Assembly: GCA_963573315.1 (NCBI GenBank)
Contig: OY752140.1
Location: 3,658,001 to 3,722,000 of the forward strand
Length of the DNA stretch: 64,000 nt
Direction: 5' to 3'
From: Entomortierella parvispora
Taxonomy: Eukaryota; Mortierellomycota; Mortierellomycetes; Mortierellales; Mortierellaceae
Under the pieces are notes generated by a model. That model saw nothing but the letters and a program-made list of their open reading frames with translations, had not been told where the DNA came from and searched no databases. Below, one piece after another: positions 55,370 to 64,000 of the stretch (positions are counted from its first letter, which is position 1; the number at the start of each line of letters is the position of its first letter). The position numbers were made by a program, and so were the translations under genes.

Positions 55370-56365
55370 GATGATGAAGTTGTTCTGGGGACAAGTGGGG
55401 AAGAAAGAAGTGATGAAGGAATGAAAGGAGGAAAGGGAAGCAACGAAAATATAGTCGCCGTGGGACGAGACGTGGAGCGACAGGGGTGGGTGCATTTGCG
55501 CTCTTACCGCTTGGAAGGGTGTACGCGCGGGGAGAGCGCCCGGTCGCACGCTAGCCCACCGGGCCTTCTTCTTCTTGTTCTTCATTCCATTCCCCCATCC
55601 TGTGTGCAAGTCTCCGCTATCGCAGTCGCTTCAACGTCTGCTCCAGCATGGACCCCAGTTGCAACAGCCGCACCCTGCCCCCAAACAACAAGAAACTAGA
55701 ACCAGATAGTTCTCCAGGCAGCAGGCGTCCTGCTCGAATCCCGCTCAAGCTTTTGACAAAAGGACTTTTTGAATTTGTCTCCTGTGTCTGTCTGTCATCT
55801 GCGTGCCTGCATCATCGGAAACGCCAACCGTTTTCGATATCCTCGCCCAACATCCCAACGGGGTATGAAGCGTACTCCGGGCATTAGCAACAGTTTTATC
55901 GGAATAAAAAACGCGCCAAGTTTTGTAACTTTTGTCGTGAACGCCGTAACGAAAAATGAAACGGGAATACTATTTTATTCAAGATTCTCCCTCCACCTTT
56001 GGGGAGGTTGGGATGAACGATGATCGATAACTCGTTCCCATCACCTTTGACGGACTTGCGCATCCATTCCTTCAGGGTGGATGTGAATTGGCCTGTTCCT
56101 GGGTCGCTACTTGATATCCTTTCCGGGGTCCTCACCTTACCGGTTACAGTCATAAATCTTGTCGCGACCTCTTTCTTTCTTTTCTCTTCTTATTTTCTTT
56201 TGTCTTGCTGCTCTTCCACACCATTCTTTGTTGGACCAGTATTCTCTTTCACGACCTGACCTTCATCTTGGAAACACTCAGCATCCTTCCTCACATCACA
56301 CGTTTCCTTTCTCTTCTCCTTGTCTCTAACCCTTTCAACGAAATATAACCATACGCCAGTCGTCC
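55370..56365. other. Divergent intergenic region, FKBP2 to chitinase
   Basis: About 1 kb. The left part is the purine-rich (on +) leader of FKBP2 and the right 150 nt is the CT-rich chitinase leader. No gene, TATA box or repeat of note is seen. Confidence 0.5.
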
Positions 56366-57364
56366 ATGAGGTTACCAGTCATACTTACGAGTCTTGCACT
56401 CGTCCTTCCTTCTGTTCTAGTTTCTGAAGCCCAGCGTCTTGTGGGATACTATGGAAAGGTAAATATCCGATTTTCTGTGACCTTCATCCAGCCACTCAGA
56501 ACGCACAATCTGCCCTTGATCGACCTACTTTCTGCACATCGTCTCCATCACTATTCGGCGACACTACACAGAAAGCATACGGTGGAAATAAACCAGAGGA
56601 AAAAAGGTGGAGAGAGTCAAGAGGACTGATCGTCTCTGTTTCCCTGGACACTGGACGGTTGGCGCTGATCTCATCAATGACAGAACTGCCGATATCTTCT
56701 CGAAACGGTTATTTTCTCTCTCTGTCCCCGTTGCGCCTCCGCATGGTGCCAACTGTCCACCAATGCCCAACAGTCAACCTGTCCCCACCACCATCGGGAC
56801 CTTTTGCTTCTTGCTTTCACCATGTCTCCTGAAAGAAGGAAGGGAGAAAGTGAGATCAAGAGAGAATGGGTTTGCGGGCTCAAGAATTTTCTGGACTTGT
56901 GACGGGAATGTGGAATCTCTGTGCGTGCATCCAGTAGTCCATTTACACAGGGAAAAAACGACGCGTCTTGTCCCTTTATTTATTTGGTGCCACCAAGTCT
57001 GACTAAAAAGTTGCTGCCGCCCTTCCCTGCTCACTTTCAATAGACTGCAGGAGACTGCCCCGATTACCCTTCATTTGCGCCTGCACAGCTGCCTTATGAC
57101 CTATACACACATCTCAACTTTGCGTTTGTGATGATCAATGACGATGGAGTGGTGGAGATGCAACATCCCGAGGACGTCTATGTCTACAAGGAACTGAACG
57201 ACCTCAAGATCAAGAAGCCAAGTCTCAAAACCGCCGTCACCGTCGGTAAGTAAATCGGGCACTTGTTTGATCTCTTTACCCCCTTTCTTTGCTTACATCA
57301 GATCTCTTGTTGCACCGGAAAGAGAACTTCTCTAACCCCGTCCTTTGAAACTCGCCAACCATTT

Positions 57365-57399
<35 letters not shown>

Positions 57400-58850
57400 A
57401 GGTGGATGGGATATGGATATGGCCCATTACTCAAAGATGGTTTCCACTGCCGCTAACCGCCAAAAGTTCATCAAGTCCGCGATTACCTTTGTTCGTCAGC
57501 ACGGGTTTGATGGTCTCGACTTTGATTGGGAGTAGTACGTCATCATTCGCTATGATACTGCCGCCCATCTTTAAAAAAACGCGTTTGTCCGATATCGAAT
57601 CTTTTGTCCAATTTTTCACCTATTCTCTTTCTTCTCCACCCCTCACTAGCCCCTCAGACAAGTTGCGTGGAGGACATGATAACGACCCCCAAAACTTTGT
57701 CGCGTTCTTGAAGGAGATTCGCGATGCCGCCAACTCGGAGGTGCTCAAGGGTGGACAGGAACGTTTGATCCTCAGTATCGCTTTGCCCGGAGGACCTTTC
57801 CATGGACAATACTTCACTGTCCCCAAGCTGGCGCAATATGGTAAGAAAAGGAATAGGCATAGATCTAGAAATCCGAGAGATTTGTTCTGAACATTTCTAA
57901 CCATCGATCTACTCTTCGGGATCCATCTGATCCATCATTTCAGTTGACTGGTTCAACATTATGGCCTACAACCTCCATGGGTAAGAAAGAAACGCGATAA
58001 AAACAAAACCGTTAGACGCGAGAAAGACACGCGCCTCAGGGGACCTAAACTGAACCCCCCTTTTTTACTCTTTTAAAAAAACAGTCAGTGGGAAGATATG
58101 GCCTTCTGCGCTGCTCCTCTTTACGATACTGCCGCTCATACAAAGTACAACGGCTACTCTGTGGACGACGCGTCAAAGTCCATGGCCCCTCGCTCTGTCA
58201 GCCCCAAAAAGTTCAACCTCGGACTTTCCCTCTCCGGTGTCACGTTCACGCTCAAGGACAAGAAAAAGACATCACCCGGTGCCCCCGCAGGTGGACCTGG
58301 CAAGCAAGGGTGTCAAGAAAAGGGCGCCATGGCGTATTTCGAGGCCAAGAAGCTGGCCAATAACTTGCACATTTCCGATGTCAAAGCGCGTGCGTTTGAT
58401 CAGTTCCATCGCACAGTAACGCAAGAGCCCAAAATGGACAATGTGGGCAAATGCATGTACATGGTTGTAGACGAGGATCAATGGGTTGGTTTCGATACCC
58501 CAGAGACCTACGCGCTCAAGATTGATTACTTGAAAAATTATGGTTTCGGAGGCGTGAGCATCTGGTCTATGGACTCGGACTCGGCCAACCATGAGTTGAC
58601 GACCTCGATCCACAAGTCCTTGACCAAGGATTTCGTCCAGGGATCTTCGACAAAGAAGGATGATGGTACTATCATCACCACGGAAGAGGACACGAGCACC
58701 CCCTCGGAAGAATCAGACGAATCTGAGGCTATCTCGAGTGAGGGAAGCAAGAAGACAAACAGCGGCAACAGTCTCTCGGCAAAGGAAGTCGCCCGCTCGG
58801 CTGCAAAGATGATGGCCATTCTGGCTTTGACCATCGCCCTTCTTGCATAG
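56366..58850 (+). CDS. GPI-anchored GH18 chitinase
   Basis: Six exons (56366-56458, 57044-57245, 57402-57534, 57650-57840, 57944-57980, 58085-58850) encode 473 aa. A signal peptide (about 1-22) is followed by RLVGYYGK, the first barrel strand. [29 protein letters not shown] (the DxxDxDxE catalytic motif, acid Glu at about 142), [20 protein letters not shown] and [10 protein letters not shown] trace the TIM barrel. The C-terminus is Thr/Ser/Glu-rich and ends in a hydrophobic tail ([13 protein letters not shown]), as in GPI-anchored proteins. It should hydrolyse chitin at the wall or plasma membrane during growth or cell separation. Intron 1 is 585 nt, far longer than others here. Intron 3 ends in a T run of about 29 before GCAG. 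Exon 5 is 37 nt. Confidence 0.94.
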
Positions 58851-59251
58851 AGATCTGCCGCACATGTTTGTTGGATTCATCTCTGGGTCCTCTTCTTCTC
58901 CCCTTTTTCTTTGCTCTTCTCTCTTTCTCTCTCTTCTTTCTCCCGTCTCTTTCACAAACAAAAAAAAAAACTGACCCATGCGAACTAGGAAAAAGAAAAA
59001 AGAAAAGTTTTCAAGAAAGATCACAACGCAAAAACTTTTGATGGCCTGGTTTTCATAGCGGTGTTCCCCTTTGTACAGCTTTCCCCTCCTTCTGCGAACA
59101 CCCCTTTGTCTTTAGCCACCTTTCTGAGCAACGTCCTTTCTCTTTACCCCACTTTTGATACATTTTTCCTTTCCTTCCTTGTTCTCACCCCCAACTCGCA
59201 ATAAAAAAATAACAGAAAAAAAAAGAAGAGTTGTATTCACATTCTCCAACA
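58851..59251. other. Convergent 3' region between chitinase and SEC6
   Basis: 401 nt, CT-rich, with an AATAAA at 59200-59205, 350 nt after the chitinase stop and only 47 nt from the SEC6 stop. Overlapping 3' UTRs are likely. No gene is seen. Confidence 0.5.
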
Positions 59252-61632
59252 CTACTGCTTGACCTTGCTAAAGATGGTTGGTGATCGCGACGTATCGTTA
59301 GCGTCCTTGTCCTTGTACTTTTCGCGAATTGACTCCAAAATCTCCTTGCTGGCTGACCGGTCCAGATCATCTCTCCGACCGAGAATATCCTCAACCAGTG
59401 ACAAGGGCAAATCGTGGTAGATTCTCTTGAGCGCAAAGAAATCAAAATACGCGGATCGCTTTGGACTGCACACAAACGTGTGTAGTTTCTCAATTGCATC
59501 AAAGTCCTGTTCCAATTCCGCCTGGGGCTTGTACTCCATAAAAAAGTTGAAAATTTTGGCGCGATCCTGCTCCAATCGGTCCTGGATCTGTGGGAACTTG
59601 AGTTTTGCTCCTCGGTTCCTCAACGCATCAATCTGTGCCACCATGAGACGCTCCAACATCCACTCTGCCAGCTTGGAGAACATGTACTCATTCAAATGTG
59701 TCCTAAAGTCGTCACTGTAGTCCTTGAGAGTCGCCACAATCAGGCCCATGGGATCGTTGGTCTCGTCCGATGTGTACCATGAGGTCGTATGGAGTTTGCT
59801 CAAAGGATCCTTGGCATCATTGAAGGCGAGGTCCAAAAGTGAATTGGCTCCATGGGTCGCGACCGCAAAGAAATCGTCCATAGTCTCCTCCATGACTTTC
59901 TTGATTGTTTCCATTGTCTTTGCGTTCCTGATCATGTTTTCAGAGACCATCATCTGTAACATGGCATCCGCAAATTCGGCACACTTGATCTGGTCGTTCG
60001 TTGCCGCCATAATGTATTCGGCCAGACCCGCAGGTGTGGTGCCAGGTGCATCAATCTGTTGGCGCATCTCGGACGTGATCAGGGCCTTCCACCGCTTCTG
60101 GTAATCCTTCAGCACTTCTATACATTCGCCCACGACTTGCTCCATAATCTTGGCTTGTTGCGAGTCAGCAGCCAGGGTCAATTGCTGACGGACCATCTCA
60201 AACAAGATACTGGCTGTCTGCATGTGGTATAATCTGTCCGAGTCCTTCTCGGGGGGATTCTGTCGTTCAGTGAATTCCTTTGTGGCGGTAGCCATCATGT
60301 TGTTGGTCCATTTGACGAGGTTAGTTCGGACCAACTTCAGATATTCATCCAACAACCCCTGTTCGTTTCCGTCCAGTAACTGAGGCTCAAGCAATTCTTC
60401 CGTAACGCCCAATTGGTGATTCATATTGGCATAGTATTCTCGAACCCATCGCAACAGGTGCAGGATCTTTCCACCATCCAAGTCAGGAGAGTTTACGATC
60501 TTGCTCGAGAGCTCGTACACATGTCGGTGATATTCCAACACGAAAAAGGGGAAAATCTTGTAGTTGGAAGGTGTGCGAGGGAACAAGTCGTCGTAAACCA
60601 GCGCCAGATCCGGAAACACAAAGTCCGTTGCCTCCAGACACTCGAGCGGCTCTGTATCGACATTTTCCATCAAGATGCCAAACTTGCGCGAGACTTCATC
60701 GTGCAAAACGTCAAAGAATTTGCTCCGCAAAGACTTGACCTTGCGAGGAGGCTTGTCTAGTTTCTTGCCTCCAAGTCCCTGTCGCGAGGCTCGTCGTTCC
60801 GTCTTTGTGGAAACAGACACGGCCTTTTTATCCTCCAGTTCCTCACGCTCAATAATCTTGATGAGCAACACAACGACAGGCCCTTGCTTATTCTTGATGA
60901 GATCAATGATGTTCCGGGTGAGGTCCCAGAGGTATGCTTCAAACTCTTCCATGACCTGGTCCAACTTTCCAAAATACGACTTGAGGGTCTCCTTGACGTC
61001 CAAGGTCTCGTCCCTGGCCATGTGTAGAGTCGAGTCTCGAAGCTGCTCCAACTTGCGGAGTTCAGAGGCAATATTGAGGAGATTCAGCGCTGGTCCCAAG
61101 ATATCGGCCCTGTCCTCGGCCATCATTTCCCGGATCCTATCCAAGTCCGTGTAGAGTTCCTGAAACTGGTTTACCAGCGTCTGTGTCGCGACAAAGTTTT
61201 GATGTGTTTGCGAGATCTGTCAATGGAGGTTGCGAAATAAACGGCTGGATTGTTAGTGCATGTATCCAGTATGCAAAGTGCAAGAGAGTAAACAATGCCA
61301 CGTTTCCGTTTCTCTCTTACCTTGCGAATTCTGGGGTAGTCTGTGATCAGTCCTTGAGCGTCCCTGCACAGTGAGTCAATGTTCTTCATGTTGGAGCGGA
61401 TGCCCAGGACCTGCTCCTTGGTAGTGCCCAGAATGTCAAGGGCCTCGCGTGTTTCCTCCATCTGGTTCTGGACTCCAATCTTGAGTTGCTGGTCAACAAT
61501 GGCCTTCTCGCGGATGAGCTTTTGACGCATGGCCGTGAGCGTGGAGAGGTCGTCTGGATGCTTGAGCATCGCGGCAATGACGGCGACCTTTGCGTCCGGC
61601 GCGATGGAGATGACGGACTTTGCGTCCACCAT
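59252..61632 (-). CDS. SEC6: Exocyst complex subunit Sec6 (EXOC3)
   Basis: Two exons (61632-61321, 61216-59252) encode 758 aa, in the normal range for Sec6. The N-terminal third is a long coiled coil (LTAMRQKLIREKAIVDQQL, ISQTHQNFVATQTLVNQFQEL). The Sec6 domain follows with MEEFEAYLWDLTRNIIDL, FFVLEYHRHVYEL, LLRWVREYYANMN, NNMMATATKEF, EYIMAATNDQIKCAEFADAM and YMFSKLAEWMLERLMVAQID; the end KRIYHDLPLSLVEDIL is also conserved. Sec6 tethers secretory vesicles to the plasma membrane at sites of polarised growth, as part of the octameric exocyst. It is one of the longest uninterrupted coding exons in the window. The start codon is 417 nt from that of AP-2 sigma on the other strand. Confidence 0.95.
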
Positions 61633-62049
61633 CGTTCTGTGATGCGGAGGTGGGTGGTGGTGGTGGTAATGAAGGTGGAGAAGGAGAACAATGGGCTGGT
61701 GGAGGAATCTGAAAAGACAGAAAGAGAGGGAGAAAGAGAGAGTGAGCTGGATGGGAACTGCAAATGTGCCAATGCCAATGCTAATAATGCAACTAGACTA
61801 TTTGCATGCAGGGAGGAACAAAAAAAAAGAAAAAAGACTCGGTCCTTTTTCGCATCTCGCTCTCTTCCATCCCTCACCTCATCCTTCTCTCCACTTGCCT
61901 CCTTCCTTCCTTCCTTCTTCCCCCTCCCCTCTCTCTGTTCTATCCTCCCTTTCATCGTCACCCGTCTCTTGCATCCAGGCAACCATCTCCCCACCCCCGC
62001 CGAGCTCATCTCCCTGCTAAAAATATACCCGTCCACTCCTCCTCCTCAC
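61633..62049. promoter_or_regulatory. Bidirectional promoter between SEC6 and AP-2 sigma
   Basis: 417 nt separate the two ATGs. The left part shows CACC-rich and TTC/CTC-rich leader sequence of SEC6 (on its strand), the right part a CCTTCC-rich leader of the AP-2 gene with a TAAAAATATA patch near 62019-62028. No other gene is present. Joint regulation of exocytosis and endocytosis genes is inferred. Confidence 0.5.
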
Positions 62050-62800
62050 ATGGTACTTTGTTCCTCCAGCAGGCTGCTGTTCATCCATGCAAACGAGTTC
62101 TCCTTGAGTTGTCATTAATCTGTCCTATCCAATCCCATCTCATTCAGATTCGCTTCATCCTCGTCCAGAACCGCCAAGGCAAGACCCGTCTGGCAAAGTG
62201 GTATGCTCCCTACGAAGACGACGAGAAATTGAAGCTCAAGGGTGAAGTCCACCGTCTTGTGGCACCCAGAGACCAGAAATACCAGTCCAACTTTGTTGAG
62301 GTAAATGGTAGCAAGGGGCAAGGGAGGCATCATGGGAAAGAAGGGTTGGTTATCTCGTTTTTCTTTTGGTTTTGTCTTTTTACCAATATCATCATCCTTG
62401 TTAAAAAATAGTTCCGCAACTTCAAGATTGTGTACCGTCGTTATGCTGGTCTCTTCTTTTGTCTGTGTGTCGATGCCAACGATAACGAGCTTGCATACTT
62501 GGAAGCCATTCACTTCTTTGTCGAAGTTCTCGATGCCTTCTTTGGAAACGTCTGTGAACTGGATCTCGTCTTCAACTTTTACAAGGTAAACTGCAGCCTC
62601 GGCAAGACGAGTAGGATAATATGCTTGTTTATTTGTTAACCCCCCTGGAAAAAAAACGACTAATTCTTTTGTTGGACCCCCTTCCTTATATCATTGATCA
62701 GGTTTACTCAATTCTGGATGAAGTCTTTCTCGCAGGCGAGATTGAGGAGACGAGCAAAAACGTGGTATTGACACGACTGGATCATCTGGACAAATTGTAA
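62050..62800 (+). CDS. AP2S1: AP-2 clathrin adaptor sigma subunit
   Basis: Four exons (62050-62052, 62148-62300, 62412-62585, 62702-62800) encode 142 aa, exactly the length of the human protein. Exon 1 is only the ATG, followed at once by a GT donor. The protein reads [20 protein letters not shown], with [68 protein letters not shown] and [19 protein letters not shown]. This is AP-2 rather than AP-1 or AP-3 sigma, judged by the opening and by [14 protein letters not shown]. It forms part of the core that recognises dileucine cargo at the plasma membrane for clathrin-mediated endocytosis. No ATG near the start of exon 2 could replace the one-codon exon. AATAAA at 62854-62859 is followed by an A run. 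Confidence 0.96.
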
Positions 62801-62853
62801 TCGTCGAGAAATAGAAACACAGCAAAAAATGAACAAATGCACATCTTACACTC

Positions 62854-62859
62854 AATAAA
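62854..62859 (+). terminator. Poly(A) signal of the AP-2 sigma gene
   Basis: AATAAA, 54 nt after the stop codon, is followed closely by an 18-nt genomic A run. The converging CENP-K-like gene ends 73 nt further on. Confidence 0.7.
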
Positions 62860-62931
62860 TCCAAAAAAAAAAAAAAAAAATCAAAAGTAATTCGACCAGG
62901 AAACAATGTATTGTACAGATGTGGGGAGACT

Positions 62932-64000
62932 TCAGGAGTAAAAGTCGATGAGTCGCAATTTTTGTGCATCTCTAGGATGTCGTACTGCAATGCCGGCATT
63001 GATCAGCTGTTCGACGTGAGGAGGATAATACTCTCCTGGGACCAACACGACATACGGATCAGCCGGTCGGCTTACAGAGCTGTTCATGATATCTTCAAGA
63101 ATGTGCTTCAACTCAAAGACATCGGGGCTATCGGGCTGAAGGGATGAAATAGGTTTACATCAAATCAGCATTCAGTCAATTGTAATACTGAAATACTCAC
63201 GCAAGGACATCTGTGACGCATGGACAGTGTCAATTGAGGTGAGGACACTTACGTCTGGTTGATATGGAGGGTGATGTTCAGTAAGGAATCCTGTTAATTC
63301 CCGCATCAAGACTTGGACTTGTTTCTTGAGAACTTGCACTTTTTGTCGTCCTTGGCTTTTTTTGGATATAGAAAACGAAAATGACGCGAAAAGGACGATC
63401 AGTATCTTTTCAATCATTCAAAGTATCAACCATGACAGGACGGGCTGTGCAAATACCTGCTCTCTTGAGTTGTCCCAGACTCGATTATCTGCTGTAATTC
63501 GCCTCTTCTGGTCTGTAAGGAGCGACTGATCTCTTTGAGCTCCTTTAGCAATAATTTTTCAGCCGCCAGATCCTTCCGGGTATCTTCAAGTTCCTTTCTA
63601 ATAAGAGGAGTCATGTCTGCATAGTCCTGTATCGAGTCCTGAACCATACGATGTACTCGTATCCTGGTCAATTCTGGCAAGGATTCTGGCACTGAATCCG
63701 ATCCTGAATATAAGAGAGAGAGGGAGAGAGAGGATAATGTTTAGTAAACCTCGGTTGTCTTATTGTCCATAGTTGAAAACAGTTTTGGGATGAAGTAGAG
63801 ATGTTTGTATTGAACACATACTTGAACGGATATGTTGTACATCAGCTCGAAGGCGCGCCTCTTCCAACTGCAGGATATCCAGTGCCTAACATGATCAATT
63901 GAACGGTGAGTACATAACAGGGAGCAGAATCAGGTCCATCTTTTTTACTTTGCTGTGATGAACACCTACAGGGTCTCCCGTTTTCGGTACAGACCGTTCC
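62932..64000 (-). CDS. CENPK: CENP-K-like inner kinetochore protein (partial, 5' end beyond the window)
   Basis: Visible exons are 64000-63970 (partial), 63885-63822, 63703-63457, 63355-63253 and 63135-62932, about 216 codons; the start lies outside. The middle is coiled coil (LDILQLEEARLRADVQHIR; LEDTRKDLAAEKLLLKELK; VQVLKKQVQVLMRELTGFL). The last exon has SPDVFELKHILEDIMN, DPYVVLVPGEYYPPHVEQL and then INAGIAVRHPRDAQKLRLID. The pattern YxxLLxxxGIALRHPEDxxxIRL is the C-terminal signature of vertebrate CENP-K, so homology is likely. CENP-K belongs to the CENP-H/I/K group (yeast Mcm22, fission yeast Sim4) of the constitutive centromere network. The identification rests mainly on the C-terminal block and coiled coils. 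Phases close through all introns. Confidence 0.75.

Noticed and set aside
61486-62118. 210-aa plus-strand ORF across the SEC6 / AP-2 promoter
   Set aside because: The first half is antisense to SEC6 exon 1 and the rest is leader sequence with long Ser/Pro/Phe runs.

Overview
The window is nuclear DNA of a filamentous, early-diverging fungus, most likely Mucoromycota of the Mortierella type. Nearly every gene is broken by short GT-AG introns (about 45-150 nt) with pyrimidine-rich leaders and AATAAA-type ends. The gene set mixes fungal traits (Zn2Cys6 cluster, GPI-anchored GH18 chitinase, HDEL retrieval signal) with genes that yeasts have commonly lost (LMBRD2, PAAF1, PXMP4, DP, RAB3GAP1, FRG1 and CENP-K types). 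The assignment rests on gene content and gene structure, not on a phylogeny.

Layout, left to right. An LMBRD2-like membrane protein (235-3853, +) converges on an S1/P1 nuclease (4004-5384, -). A 2 kb spacer leads to the proteasome assembly WD40 protein PAAF1/Rpn14 (7347-9720, +), which converges on a bifunctional PFK-2/FBPase-2 (9824-13445, -). Next come a 76-aa PLDc_N membrane protein (14357-14703, +), a septin-like/ankyrin fusion (14838-17848, -), peroxisomal PXMP4 (19821-20771, +) and a 2.5 kb microsatellite-rich spacer.

From 23 to 45 kb almost everything is on the + strand: an E2F partner DP (23232-26407), a protein kinase (26977-29142), an ASH1-type SET methyltransferase with AT-hooks and a Zn2Cys6 cluster (30426-35881), an FAD monooxygenase (36780-39240), the SMC5/6 subunit Nse3 (39641-41161), a Kelch-type single-pass membrane protein (41716-44023) and a second PLDc_N protein (44419-44946).

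The last 20 kb holds RAB3GAP1 (45760-50208, -), ten-finger TFIIIA (51030-53153, -) head-to-head with FRG1 (53364-54595, +), ER FKBP2 (54668-55369, -), GH18 chitinase (56366-58850, +), exocyst Sec6 (59252-61632, -) head-to-head with AP-2 sigma (62050-62800, +), and the 3' part of a CENP-K homologue (62932-64000, -).

There is no operon-like cluster, mobile element, CRISPR array or RNA gene that I can support. Shared themes are membrane traffic (Sec6, AP-2 sigma, RAB3GAP1), chromatin and chromosome biology (ASH1, Nse3, DP, CENP-K, TFIIIA) and cell-wall or secretory functions (nuclease, chitinase, FKBP2). Exon structures were deduced by hand from splice consensus, phase and homology. Every multi-exon model closes in frame. 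Several genes use extremely small first exons, two of them only the ATG.
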